From Adhaeretor mobilis (GTDB lineage: Bacteria > Planctomycetota > Planctomycetia > Pirellulales > Lacipirellulaceae), in contig NZ_CP036263.1 of NCBI RefSeq assembly GCF_007741515.1, positions 4,637,178-4,701,177 on the forward strand: DNA of 64,000 nucleotides, written 5' to 3'. A program made the position numbers and the translations under genes. This document shows, piece by piece, positions 53,524 to 62,825 of the stretch. A model generated the notes under the pieces. It worked only from the letters and a program-made list of their open reading frames with translations. It did no database searches and was not told where the DNA came from. The stretch's first letter is position 1. Every line of letters begins with the position of its first letter.

Positions 53524-54315
53524 ATGATTCGATCGAACAAGTTTCGATTGAATAGGGTGAAGCGTATTGATGGCAAATTACTAAGGGCAGTACTGCTGGG
53601 GTGTTTGTTTGTGTCGCCAAGTGCGGCAGATCAACCCACAGCGGGGCACTGGTTGCACTCCAGTGCTATGCCTCCGGGAGCGATTGGACGCCAGCGGTTA
53701 GCACGCGGCGGAGCGGTTCATGGATACTGCCAGCCGGTGGAGATTCGCGCACCCCAGGGTGTGCGAATCGCCCCGGCTGTTGGCAGTTCGTTCGCCGGTT
53801 CAGCAGACATGGCTTACGCAGAACGCTTGAAAGTGGGCCTGCGGATTGGGCCCGTCTATCGCTTTCAAGTTTCTGGCTTGAAGGATCAACCCGAAGTGGA
53901 ACTCTTTCCCACAATCGAACTAGTTGATCGATTGCATCCGCCACAAGGCAAGGCCTTGAAGTTTCCGGTGCCTGTGGATCTCACTGCCGAGGAGTTGCAG
54001 TTGGCCTCTGAGGGGAAGTTTATCACCCGCGTAATCTATGTGGAAGACCCGCACACTGCGGTTCCAATTCTCCAAAGAGCAGAACGCGGAACCAACTGGG
54101 CAGAAGCTCGCCCGGGTGAAGATTTACTCCTCGCGGCGAAGGCGGTCGGTCGACCCATCGCGATATTGCGAATGGGTGGGCGGACACCAGAAACGTCGGG
54201 CTACGATCCGGCATTTACGTACAACGCGCCACGGCCATTGGTATACAACGCTTGGTCCACAGGGTTGGAGAGTGGTGGGATGGAGAGTAACCCAAGCGGG
54301 AACCTTGCCCGTTAG
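53524..54315 (+). CDS. Secreted paralogue of the lipoprotein's middle domain
   Basis: A 263-residue protein with a signal peptide (about KLLRAVLLGCLFVSPSAAD). Residues about 109-219 repeat the domain of the gene before it: VYRFQVSGLKDQPEVELFPT, VPVDLTAEELQLASEGKF, ITRVIYVEDPHTAVPILQRA, RPIAILRMGG. The low-complexity flanks are absent. ATG 53524 is my start, ATG 53491 is possible. The gene sits in the same run as the lipoprotein. Confidence 0.72.
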   Translation: MIRSNKFRLNRVKRIDGKLLRAVLLGCLFVSPSAADQPTAGHWLHSSAMPPGAIGRQRLARGGAVHGYCQPVEIRAPQGVRIAPAVGSSFAGSADMAYAERLKVGLRIGPVYRFQVSGLKDQPEVELFPTIELVDRLHPPQGKALKFPVPVDLTAEELQLASEGKFITRVIYVEDPHTAVPILQRAERGTNWAEARPGEDLLLAAKAVGRPIAILRMGGRTPETSGYDPAFTYNAPRPLVYNAWSTGLESGGMESNPSGNLAR

Positions 54316-54402
54316 CCGTCGCCGTCCCGGCGCCGAGCCTATCAGGCCAACGATGCCTATCAGCCAAGGACACCCAGCGCCGAACGAGTTCGGCGGCTAA
54401 CG
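54314..54402. repeat. Diverged GTTAGCCGCCGA-family inverted repeat
   Basis: GTTAGCCGTCGCCGTC near 54314 faces TTCGGCGGCTAAC near 54390 on the opposite strand. It is a relative of the element at 32111 and lies between two genes of the envelope cluster. Confidence 0.65.
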
Positions 54403-54447
54403 AATCCGATTGGGCGAAACACGTTTTCTCACCTTCGACGAATCACT

Positions 54448-55683
54448 ATGACGAATCACTCCAACGCAAACACTTCATTCATGCCCAGTTGGCTTCGCTA
54501 CACGGTTATCGCCGTAGCGACGCTGATGATGTGTTCGTGCCAAGCTGCTTTGGATAGTGCAGCACTGGGTGGTTCGGTGATCGGAGGTAATTCGATCGAC
54601 AAGGCGCTGCTTCGCGGTCAAAGCCCTGAAACGAGCGATCGCCGTATTCCCAAGCAATTGCCTTCGTCGCTTACGTCTGCACAGCTGGCGAGTGCGTCGG
54701 AACCGATTGCCGATTGCCCTGTAGACACCGGCTGCGCTTGTTGCAGCAGTTGCCGCACTGGCGATGGCGCAGCGGGGCCAGGCGATGAATACTTGTGTGA
54801 TGGTGGCGACAAAGGCAATCCGGCTAGCGTGCGCGCCGACTGGACAGTCGATGGGTTAGGCCAGGAAGATACCGTCGCTCACTACGACACGGTTGATGGC
54901 CGCACAGTCGTGACGCCGAGCAATCAAGTCTGTATTTACGCACCACGCTTTGGTGCGATTCGCCGTGTGATTGACCTGCGTGCTTACGCTCGCATTGATG
55001 CGCCGCACGGTGCGATTCAAGATCAATCATTGGTGCGAATCGACGAGAACCAAGGCGCACTGATTTCGCTCAACCAAACCGAGCCCACCATCGATCGCTT
55101 GAACCTGCCGCCGAGCTTGCTGAAAGAACGCGACCGGGCCAGGGCGACCGAGCGTGTCCGCCGCGTTGGGCAAGTGCTAGGTCGTTTGCAGCCGTATGCG
55201 GACATCCAAGTCGTTTCCACAGGCGAAATGAGCCAATCGCAAGGACCGCTCGTGGGCCGTGCTTCCTTAGCTGCGATTGCCTGGACAGGCAATCAAGCCG
55301 CTCAAGTAACCATTGGGCGAGTGATAGCTCACGCCGAGGTTGGCCTGCGCCAGCCGGGTGTAGTTTACCAGATGCGCGAGCCAAATTCTCCGAAGCTACG
55401 ACTGCTGAAACTTGCCTCGACCGACCACGCCAGGCCAGGCGAAGAAGTAGAATTCACCCTGCGTTTCGACAACATTGGCGACCGCGTCATGGGTAACGTG
55501 ACAATCGTGGACAATCTCACCACTCGGCTGGAATACATCGAAGGCAGCCAAAAGTCCACGGTCGAAGCCGACTTTAAGACCCAGCCCAACGTGCAAGGCT
55601 CGTTGGTCGTACGCTGGGAAATCGTCGAGCCTCTCGAGCCAGGCGACGGCGGCGTGATTCAATTCAAGTGCCGCGTTCGGTAA
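54448..55683 (+). CDS. DUF11-domain lipoprotein
   Basis: A 411-residue lipoprotein. The signal ends in MCSC (Cys31, or Cys20 if ATG 54481 is the start). A Cys-rich patch (GCACCSSCRTGDG) follows, then a body of repeated beta strands and, from about residue 320, a DUF11-type Ig-like domain (RPGEEVEFTLRFDNIGDRVMG, NVTIVDNLTTRLEYIEGSQK). DUF11 units are thought to support surface contact. It ends the envelope cluster. Confidence 0.8.
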   Translation: MTNHSNANTSFMPSWLRYTVIAVATLMMCSCQAALDSAALGGSVIGGNSIDKALLRGQSPETSDRRIPKQLPSSLTSAQLASASEPIADCPVDTGCACCSSCRTGDGAAGPGDEYLCDGGDKGNPASVRADWTVDGLGQEDTVAHYDTVDGRTVVTPSNQVCIYAPRFGAIRRVIDLRAYARIDAPHGAIQDQSLVRIDENQGALISLNQTEPTIDRLNLPPSLLKERDRARATERVRRVGQVLGRLQPYADIQVVSTGEMSQSQGPLVGRASLAAIAWTGNQAAQVTIGRVIAHAEVGLRQPGVVYQMREPNSPKLRLLKLASTDHARPGEEVEFTLRFDNIGDRVMGNVTIVDNLTTRLEYIEGSQKSTVEADFKTQPNVQGSLVVRWEIVEPLEPGDGGVIQFKCRVR

Positions 55684-55717
55684 GCTATGGTTGTCATCTC
55701 GCTTGAGAGAAAAAACC

Positions 55718-56158
55718 ATGATTGCTGTGCTGCTCGCCACCTTAAGTGCCTTACTTGTCGCTTGGGGGAGTTGTATTTACTGCGACGAAGTAGATAACAC
55801 CCATAGCAACTCCAAGCTTCGGGCAGCAACTCTTCTACTATCGACTAGCGTTTGGATAATTGTACTAGTCGAGACAGCCCAACAATTGCAACTCCCGGGC
55901 TCCTCTGGACCGGTGCAGTACTCCCTAGACGAGCAGGGGCAGATTAGTGCTTTATTCTTCGTTCGTGTTTTCGCAATGCTCGTCATTCTTGCCAACATGG
56001 TGTTGGCGGTGCTTGTCGTCTGTCGGCTGATTGCCGCAGCGATTCAACCCAATACACGTGACAAATGGCGGCTGTGCTTGCTTCCCATTATGTCACTAGC
56101 GGCTTTTGCTTTCGCCTATTACCTGTTTTTCACCCGAGAATTCTCTCCTGCGGTTTGA
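55718..56158 (+). CDS. Hypothetical membrane protein
   Basis: A 146-residue protein with four hydrophobic segments (AVLLATLSALLVAWGS, LSTSVWIIVLVETA, FFVRVFAMLVILANMVLAV, LPIMSLAAFAFAYYLFF). ATG 55718 has GAGAG upstream. No family recognised. It follows the DUF11 gene by 34 bases. Confidence 0.6.
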   Translation: MIAVLLATLSALLVAWGSCIYCDEVDNTHSNSKLRAATLLLSTSVWIIVLVETAQQLQLPGSSGPVQYSLDEQGQISALFFVRVFAMLVILANMVLAVLVVCRLIAAAIQPNTRDKWRLCLLPIMSLAAFAFAYYLFFTREFSPAV

Positions 56159-56327
56159 AGCCAATCACATTACTGGAGGCCAACTGGTAACCCACGAGCT
56201 GGCGTCAAGCGGATTAAGCAGGATTAGTGATTCCGTGAAGAGGGTATAGGGTTTCAAGTTTGTGCTGTACGATGGTGCAAACGCTCTCTCGCACTCCCTA
56301 CCCCTCACCTTACTGCTGCCCTCTGTG

Positions 56328-57230
56328 TCTTACTTCTTCTTCCTATTTATCTGCGTGATCTGGGGCGCGAGCTTCATACTTATGGATCGTGCGCTGCAGG
56401 CGATGGGGCCGATCGCCGTGGGGTTGGGGCGGCTGATAGGCGGTTCGATCGTTGTTGGCTTGTATTGCTTGGTGACGCGCAAATGGGCTCGGCTCTCGCG
56501 AAGCGATTGGATGCATATCGGTGTTGTCGCCGTGCTAGCAAATTCTTTGCCGTTTGCGATGCAGCCCTACGTCATGGCACAGGCGGATGAGCATGCGTAC
56601 TTCGGGCTGATGGTTGCGCTTGTGCCGATCGCGACCATCCTGATTTCCATTCCCATGCTGAGCGTGCATCCTACGTCGCGACAATTGGTAGGCGTACTAG
56701 GCGGTCTGGCTTGTATGGGGCTAATTGTGAGCGACGGCCAACAACGTGGTATTTCTACGCTGCATTTGCTCATGGCGCTATCCGTGCCGGTGGCCTACGC
56801 CATTGGAAACACCTATATCAAGTGGAAGCTCGATCATGTGCCGACTGCGACACTCACGCTCATGACGCTACTCACCGGGGCAGCGGTGCTCGCCCCCCTA
56901 CAATGGGCACCCGGGGCGCTCGAAGCTCTTGGGTTGTCTGGGCCCGCGGAGCCGCAGAATGTAGCGCTCGCCTGGAGTTCGCTGGCGGTATTGAGCGTCT
57001 TAGGCACTGGCGTGGCGATTCTCATGTTTATCCATCTCATTAAGACCGAGGGGCCGCTGTTTGCAGGCATGGTCACCTACGTGGTACCCATGATGGCGCT
57101 GGTGTGGGGGGGCTACGATAAGGAGAAACTCACGACCACAGAAATCGTTGGTGTGGCCGGCACGCTGGCGATGGTGGCGTTGGTACAATGGCGCTCGGCA
57201 ACGACGGTAGTGGACGAAGTGAAGGTCTAG
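56328..57230 (+). CDS. DMT/EamA family transporter
   Basis: A 300-residue ten-helix EamA-type transporter. Start GTG 56328 gives the typical SYFFFLFICVIWGASF beginning. The two five-helix halves share the pattern with a conserved IWGxSF and, in the second half, PVAYAIGNTYIKWKLD. These proteins move metabolites such as amino acids or drugs; the substrate is unknown. Confidence 0.88.
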   Translation, partial: SYFFFLFICVIWGASFILMDRALQAMGPIAVGLGRLIGGSIVVGLYCLVTRKWARLSRSDWMHIGVVAVLANSLPFAMQPYVMAQADEHAYFGLMVALVPIATILISIPMLSVHPTSRQLVGVLGGLACMGLIVSDGQQRGISTLHLLMALSVPVAYAIGNTYIKWKLDHVPTATLTLMTLLTGAAVLAPLQWAPGALEALGLSGPAEPQNVALAWSSLAVLSVLGTGVAILMFIHLIKTEGPLFAGMVTYVVPMMALVWGGYDKEKLTTTEIVGVAGTLAMVALVQWRSATTVVDEVKV

Positions 57231-57299
57231 ATCGATTTGGGTTGAAGCGACGTCGGAACGACGACGGCAAACGGTAAACTGATATCTTAGGAAATGACG

Positions 57300-58415
57300 A
57301 TGAGCGAATCTTGGCTAGCAAAACGGACCTCACACTTCGATAGCTCGGGCATTCGCAAGGTGTTCGACTTGGCGGCGAAGATGGAGAATCCGATCAATCT
57401 GTCGATCGGGCAGCCCGACTTTCCTGTGCCAGATGCAATCAAAGCTGCTGCTTGTGAGGCGATTAACTCGGATAAAAATGGGTATAGTCTGACCCAAGGC
57501 GTTTCACCCTTGCGGGAGGCGCTGCAAGCGAAGGTCGATGCGCAGTACGGTCACGACGATCGCCGGGTGCTGGTGACTTCCGGCACGAGCGGTGCGCTGG
57601 TGCTCACGATGATGGCGCTCGTGGATCCTGGCGACGAAGTGATATGCTTCGACCCCTACTTTGTCATGTACCCGGCGCTCGTGGGCATGGCGGGTGGCAA
57701 GGCCGTGGTGCTGGATACCTACCCCAACTTTCGAATTGATGTCGATAAAGTCGCCGCGGCGATCACCCCGCGCACAAAGCTTATCCTGCTCAACAGCCCG
57801 GCCAACCCTACGGGAGTCGTAGCCACTGAACAAGAAGTAAAAGCATTGGCGGAGCTGGCTGCGAAGCACAACATTGCGCTGCTGAGCGACGAGATCTATC
57901 GTCAGTTCTGCTACGACGGTGCCCTGCCCTCCCCCGCGGTGCACAATGAGAACACGATTGTTGTTGATGGTTTCAGCAAAGCCTATGGCGTGACCGGCTG
58001 GCGACTCGGCTGGGTGCACGGGCCGGCGGCGGTCATTGATAAGCTGACGATGTTGCAGCAGTACACCTTTGTGTGCGCGCCGCACCCGTTGCAACATGCG
58101 GCGCTGGCGGCGCTCGACGTAGACATGAGCGAGCAGGCGGCGGAGTACGCCCGACGGCGTGACATGATTGTCGACGGCTTGCGAGATGTCGGCTACGAGG
58201 TGAACCCTACTGGCGGAGCGTTCTATGTTTTTCCGAAAGTTCCTACCGACGAAACGGGGCAGCAATTCGTACGACGGGCCATTGAAAACGAACTGCTGAT
58301 CATTCCCGGCGAGATCTTTAGTAGCCGCGATACCCACTTTCGGATTTCTTACGCTGCAAGCCTAGATACATTGGAACGCGGGCTGGAAGTACTGCAGAAG
58401 TTAGCAAAAGGTTAA
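57300..58415 (+). CDS. PLP-dependent aminotransferase (class I/II)
   Basis: A 371-residue fold-type I aminotransferase. It has INLSIGQPDFPVPDAIK, the PLP-bound Lys227 in GFSKAYGVTGWRLGW and a NPTGVV segment. It most resembles aspartate aminotransferases but could act on other amino acids. ATG 57300 is preferred over ATG 57294 since AGGA lies seven bases ahead. Downstream of the transporter gene. Confidence 0.9.
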   Translation: MSESWLAKRTSHFDSSGIRKVFDLAAKMENPINLSIGQPDFPVPDAIKAAACEAINSDKNGYSLTQGVSPLREALQAKVDAQYGHDDRRVLVTSGTSGALVLTMMALVDPGDEVICFDPYFVMYPALVGMAGGKAVVLDTYPNFRIDVDKVAAAITPRTKLILLNSPANPTGVVATEQEVKALAELAAKHNIALLSDEIYRQFCYDGALPSPAVHNENTIVVDGFSKAYGVTGWRLGWVHGPAAVIDKLTMLQQYTFVCAPHPLQHAALAALDVDMSEQAAEYARRRDMIVDGLRDVGYEVNPTGGAFYVFPKVPTDETGQQFVRRAIENELLIIPGEIFSSRDTHFRISYAASLDTLERGLEVLQKLAKG

Positions 58416-58423
58416 CTACAGCG

Positions 58424-58930
58424 TCAATTTAGCGGTTTGCTCATATACCACATCGCATCTTCAGGCTCTTGCATTGAGCAATCGGCCGGCGACGGTGCGG
58501 GTTGGAATCCGAACTCTGCATAGATGTTACTGGCCCTTGTGTTCTGCAATTTCACTTCGAGCGTGAGCTTGCAGCAGCCGGTTTCTCGTGCCGCAGCTTC
58601 AACAGCCTCCAGCAATCGGCGAGCAACGCCCTGCCCCCGCACCTCGGGTGCCACGTATACATCGTGAAGATTGATCAGCGGCTTCGCGGCAAACGTGGAG
58701 AAACCGCCGAAGGCGATAATCATGCCGACCGGTTGCTCGCCTTGCATCGCGAGAAAAGCGACAGTCGTGGGATGCTTGCGAAGCCCATCAATTAAATTCG
58801 CGCGTGCGTAGTCGCTAATCGGGTGGCCGTCACCCATGGGATCCGCGGAGTAGGCGTCCAGCATCGCGATGATGGCAGCTTGGTGCGCTGGGTTGGCGAG
58901 ATCTGCAGTGAGGATATTGATGGGTGTCAT
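58424..58930 (-). CDS. GNAT family N-acetyltransferase
   Basis: A 168-residue GNAT. The acetyl-CoA-binding loop is RGQGVARRLLEAVEAAAR, with strand LHDVYVAPEV before it and KLTLEVKLQNTRASNIYAEFGF after. Substrate unknown. Start ATG 58930. Convergent with the aminotransferase gene. Confidence 0.87.
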   Translation of the reverse strand: MTPINILTADLANPAHQAAIIAMLDAYSADPMGDGHPISDYARANLIDGLRKHPTTVAFLAMQGEQPVGMIIAFGGFSTFAAKPLINLHDVYVAPEVRGQGVARRLLEAVEAAARETGCCKLTLEVKLQNTRASNIYAEFGFQPAPSPADCSMQEPEDAMWYMSKPLN

Positions 58931-59031
58931 GCGTGTTGTAGCGTACTCGTTCCGGTTGCGATCAGCAATCAATGCTGTTTGCTTGAAAGCGTTTTTGCCG
59001 GAAATTGAGCTCAGCTGCTATTATAGGATTC
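58931..59031. other. Gap before a short possible gene
   Basis: Nothing certain. A TATTATAGGA stretch just before 59032 could serve as a -10 or ribosome site for the small frame that follows. The space 59212-59383 beyond that frame is also without visible features. Confidence 0.3.
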
Positions 59032-59211
59032 ATGAGCACAGCCGTGCATTGCCAGCCCATCGCAGATGAAGCGGTACCGATGGGGCATCGCTACGAGTCG
59101 GTCGAGATCGTGCCGCACGACGGGGAACCCTCGCCACTGGAGAAGCCGGAAGCGAAGCTTGCTGTGGCGGCGTTATTCCCGCCGAGCCCCGCGGGCGTAT
59201 GGAACGTGTAG
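59032..59211 (+). CDS. Possible 59-residue small protein
   Basis: A short frame with ATG 59032 and AGGA nearby. The product is polar and unknown (GHRYESVEIVPHDGEPSPLE). It could be chance; a frame on the opposite strand covers the same bases. Confidence 0.3.
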   Translation: MSTAVHCQPIADEAVPMGHRYESVEIVPHDGEPSPLEKPEAKLAVAALFPPSPAGVWNV

Positions 59212-59383
59212 CGAAGTTGGCTGGGAGCACCTCGTCGCAAGCTGGGGCCGCCAGTGCTGATAGAGAGAAGGTAGAAACTGGAGCGGAGGTCGTAGGGACC
59301 TTGGATTGGGATGCGGTAGGATGGCGAGAAGTACACTTGCAAGATCAGTTGAAGTTTGGCGGACAATGAACTCCACATGTTTC

Positions 59384-60094
59384 TCAGTTCGCTGTCCCCA
59401 AGTAAGCAGCTTCAACAATAGTGTCATCATCTCCGTTCACTAACCGATAGGGATGTATAACATCTGGATTACTTAAGACTATGATCGAGTCGAGGGGCAA
59501 CCAAAGCCCTGAATCTAACCTCCCGAGCGGATTAATCTTCCAAGTCGAACCGTCTTCTAGAACAACTACTGTACCGTCGTTTGTCTTTGACTTTACCCAA
59601 TGACCTTCGCCAACATTGCCATATAGTTGTTGGTTTGCACCCCTGATCGGAACCTGTTGCCAATTCCGATTAAGATTATCTGGTTGCCGCTTTTGTTGTA
59701 AAAGACGTTGATTGGGAGGAGTCACTTGCAGTGCCGCCAGCCTTTGCTTTTCCTCTTTGAATTCCTGAAGTTGCTTCTCCAAGGCTCTGGACGATTTCGT
59801 CAACTCAGCCAGCTCGTGTCGTGAGTCTTTCAGCTGCTGCTCAAGTTCCTTAACTCTGAAAGCCAGGAATTGCTTGGAACTCCTCACGTAAGACTTGTCA
59901 TCACCAGAAAGAGTACCCCAAGCGAGTGAAATAATCTTTCCTTCTTGACTGCGAATCTTGACTACCTTCCTTGTTGTGGATATGAGTTCAGCATCTCGAC
60001 GATGCTTCCCAGATGCGCTTACCCATTCTCTTCCGAAGCATGAAGCTGGGGCTACGCACATAGAGAAAATGAGTAGATAGATTGCATTTTTCAT
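59384..60094 (-). CDS. Secreted SHD1-like coiled-coil protein
   Basis: A 236-residue protein with a signal peptide (1 to about 21). Residues 24-70 (REWVSASGKHRRDAELI, KVVKIRSQEGKIISLAWGTL) resemble SHD1 domains, which are common in planctomycetes. A coiled coil follows (about 75-120, VKELEQQLKDSRHELAELTK), then a beta-rich C-terminus. AT-richer than neighbours. Function unknown. Confidence 0.72.
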   Translation of the reverse strand: MKNAIYLLIFSMCVAPASCFGREWVSASGKHRRDAELISTTRKVVKIRSQEGKIISLAWGTLSGDDKSYVRSSKQFLAFRVKELEQQLKDSRHELAELTKSSRALEKQLQEFKEEKQRLAALQVTPPNQRLLQQKRQPDNLNRNWQQVPIRGANQQLYGNVGEGHWVKSKTNDGTVVVLEDGSTWKINPLGRLDSGLWLPLDSIIVLSNPDVIHPYRLVNGDDDTIVEAAYLGTAN

Positions 60095-60247
60095 GGCTGA
60101 TCTCCAAGACAGTGTCAGATCGCACAGTAGATATCCTAAACCAAAAAAGTTTTGCAGTACATTGCTGACGATTATGGACGGCTCACTTGATAATATAGCT
60201 TGCAAGCTATTCACGATCAAAAACAAGGCCTTAACTCCTAGCGCAAG

Positions 60248-60286
60248 AAAAAAACGGGCCTCCAGGATTGCTCCTGGGGGCCCGTT
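60248..60286 (-). terminator. Intrinsic terminator downstream of clpX
   Basis: A 15-nt stem (60253-60267 with 60272-60286, one mismatch) around GGGCCTCCAGGA, with a run of seven A on the left, i.e. U's for leftward transcription. It would end the clpX message. Confidence 0.85.
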
Positions 60287-60378
60287 CTTGTTGGCGATTG
60301 TGACTTGAGAGTCCAACGGGGCGGTCTGCCGATCCCCACTGGCTTGAACGTCACTCGCTCCTTCGATGTAACACTCGT

Positions 60379-61659
60379 TTAGGCACTCTTGTTGGCCGGG
60401 GCCTCTTCGTCGCTGAATAACTTGGCTCGGCCATCGACAATGTCGTCGGTGATGGTGTACCGGCTGCCGCGGGGCTGGTCGGGTAGCTCGAACATGATGT
60501 CCAGCATCACGTTCTCGATGATCGACCGCAGGCCGCGGGCACCTGTCTCGCGTTCGGCCGCTTTGTGGGCGATTGCGTTGAGGGCCTTGTCGGTAAACTT
60601 AAGATCGGCATCCTCCATCGAAAACAAGTGCTCATATTGTTTGGTAAGAGCATTTTTCGGTTCTGTGAGGACGCGGACCAACGAATCTTCCTTCAGCGGC
60701 TCAAGATGAGTCACTACAGGTAGGCGTCCAACGAGCTCGGGAATGAGTCCGTACTCGATGATGTCGTCCGTGGTGACGTGCGAGAGAATCTCGCCCAGGC
60801 TCATGTCACTCGCGGTATCTTCACTCTGGCTAAAGCCAATCGAGCGTTTGCCTAATCGCTTACTGATGACATCCTGCACGCCATCGAACGTACCGCCACA
60901 GATGAACAGAATGTTCGACGTATCGAGCTGGATATACTGCTGCTCGGGGTGTTTGCGTCCCCCTTGCGGCGGCACATTGGCCGTGGTGCCTTCGAGCATC
61001 TTCAGCAGTGCCTGCTGAACACCTTCGCCCGAAACATCGCGGGTGATCGAAACATTTTGGCTCGTCTTGCCAATCTTGTCGATCTCGTCGATGTACAGCA
61101 CGCCACGTTGGGCAGCTTCCACATCGAAGTCTGCTGCGTGGAGCAACTTCAAGAGCAAGTTCTCCACATCTTCGCCCACGTAGCCCGCTTCGGTGAGCGT
61201 CGTGGCATCGCCGATGGCGAAAGGCACGTTGAGGCTCTTGGCCAAGGTGCGAGCGAGCAAAGTCTTGCCGCAGCCGGTGGGGCCCACGAGCAGGATGTTT
61301 GACTTGTCGATATCGATATCTGTTTCATCCTCAGCCACCATGAGCCGCTTGTAGTGGCTATGGACTGCGACGGCGAGCACCCGTTTGGCGGACTCTTGGC
61401 CGATGACGTACTCTTCAAGCTCCGCCACGATTTCTCGTGGGCTGGGGATCTTGGTGAAGAGCGTTTTGCTCGTGCCGCGGCGTTTGCGTTCCTGATCCAA
61501 AATGGATTGGCACAACTCTATACATTCGCCACAGATGTAAACGTCGCCCGGGCCTTCGACCAACGGACCGACGTCGCGATAGCTCTTGCGGCAGAACGAA
61601 CAGAAGGCGTTTTTCTTGGAAGCGCCGCTACGTTTGGTGATGTCCCTGCTGGAGGGCAT
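60379..61659 (-). CDS. clpX: ATP-dependent Clp protease ATP-binding subunit ClpX
   Basis: A 426-residue ClpX unfoldase. The N-terminal zinc-binding cysteines are C20, C23, C43 and C46; Walker A is GPTGCGKT (126-133), Walker B LYIDEIDK (188-195), and IGF at 274-276 is the ClpP-binding loop. It unfolds tagged proteins for degradation. ATG 61659 has AAGGAG upstream. clpP is not next to it. Downstream is the terminator at 60248. Confidence 0.96.
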   Translation of the reverse strand: MPSSRDITKRSGASKKNAFCSFCRKSYRDVGPLVEGPGDVYICGECIELCQSILDQERKRRGTSKTLFTKIPSPREIVAELEEYVIGQESAKRVLAVAVHSHYKRLMVAEDETDIDIDKSNILLVGPTGCGKTLLARTLAKSLNVPFAIGDATTLTEAGYVGEDVENLLLKLLHAADFDVEAAQRGVLYIDEIDKIGKTSQNVSITRDVSGEGVQQALLKMLEGTTANVPPQGGRKHPEQQYIQLDTSNILFICGGTFDGVQDVISKRLGKRSIGFSQSEDTASDMSLGEILSHVTTDDIIEYGLIPELVGRLPVVTHLEPLKEDSLVRVLTEPKNALTKQYEHLFSMEDADLKFTDKALNAIAHKAAERETGARGLRSIIENVMLDIMFELPDQPRGSRYTITDDIVDGRAKLFSDEEAPANKSA

Positions 61660-62174
61660 GGTGGCTCCTTCGTCATGTGCTTGGCAGTGCCGGGTCATCG
61701 CCGTCCCGGCAGCCATCGCGGATCGATTTATGCTTAAGTTGCTCGAAGGAGTTGCCTGATCAAACTCGCCGGCGAGGGAGGTTCGCACTCGCAAGACTTG
61801 ATGTCTGGTAAACTTTATGGGCTGGGCGGGTCATCCGTGTCGCACTCAGCTCGAGCTGCCCAAATGGTTGGGCAATTTATCACTGGTTATGGTTACGTAC
61901 GGCAAGCGATCTTCGTTCGCCGATGAGTCTCTTGTACTGGGATTAACTTCGTCTGGGTGTGCTGGCATTCATCACCTCTGTGGCTGAGTGCCGAACAACC
62001 GTGTCAGGCGCATCTGCTGGCGCACTTGGTCCTAGGTGGCGGTATCCCCTCAAGTGTTAGGGGTGTTAGGGTTTCACATTGTCGCGATTCGCTGCGAGAA
62101 TCATGTTCTAGTCGCTAGCACGATTCGCAAAGCGGATAATGACGAGCACTACGAGGAGCCAATCTCGACTATTG
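61660..62174. other. Upstream region of clpX
   Basis: About 515 bases. It holds the clpX promoter. I looked for a heat-shock CIRCE-type palindrome and saw none. A tandem GTGTTAGGGG, GTGTTAGGG at 62055-62075 is the only short repeat. Confidence 0.4.
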
Positions 62175-62474
62175 CTACTTCTCTCCAAGCTCGCTCTTCA
62201 CAGTGCTAGCAAGCTTTTTCTTGATAGTTTTGTATTCCTCGTCGCTGAGCCCCCCTTGGGAGTGCAAGTCTCGGAAGTTGGTCATCGCCTCGCTGGCGTC
62301 GAAATTGACACCCGCATTGCGCGTGCGAAATTTTTTAGCGACCTGAATCGCTATGGCGATTAGCGCAAAGATCACGGCAAACCAAAGCATGGCCGTGGTG
62401 AGGCCCCAGGCAGCGTTCTCCAATGTCGGTGGTTTGGCTGGCAGTTTCGTTGGATCAATTTCGGATATCAGCAC
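62175..62474 (-). CDS. Small membrane protein with SHOCT-like C-terminus
   Basis: A 99-residue protein with one membrane segment (about residues 28-45, LWFAVIFALIAIAIQVA) and a C-terminal SHOCT-like stretch (LHSQGGLSDEEYKTIKKKL). GTG 62474 has GAGGA upstream. Role unknown. Confidence 0.72.
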   Translation of the reverse strand: MLISEIDPTKLPAKPPTLENAAWGLTTAMLWFAVIFALIAIAIQVAKKFRTRNAGVNFDASEAMTNFRDLHSQGGLSDEEYKTIKKKLASTVKSELGEK

Positions 62475-62825
62475 TTCTTTCCTCGCCGCCCCTGTTGCCT
62501 CGCCCCATAATGTCTAGCAGTGGCGGCTCTCCCCGTGACTGCCCATGATTCCTCCATTATTGACCGCCCCTGAAAATGAGTCCAGACGAATGCCCTAACC
62601 GGCAGAAATTCCTGGAAAGCCATAAGTGCCGCAACCCGCAAGGTTTAGCTTCTGCGGCAGACTCTGCTGGATGAGGCCAAGCGAGTGAAGCGGCCCCTGG
62701 GGAAGCTCCGATACCACCGTTAGGGGCCGCTGCGCGCGTGGTCGGACTCGTTCGCAGAGGAGACCGGGCGAGGCGTAGCTTGCCGGCTATTTTGGTTTGC
62801 TTACTTGAATCATGAGTTGTACCTA
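62475..62825. other. Divergent region before the last gene
   Basis: About 350 bases. The only clear feature is the short repeat at 62767-62792. Promoters for both neighbours should be here. Confidence 0.4.
62767..62792. repeat. Short dispersed repeat GGCGAGGCGTAGC, copy 2
   Basis: The bases GGCGAGGCGTAGCTTGCC and onward match 18941-18966 with about two changes. Confidence 0.6.

Noticed and set aside
57504..58337. Long open frame opposite the aminotransferase
   Set aside because: It has His/Arg-rich low-quality content and lies wholly within a certain gene.
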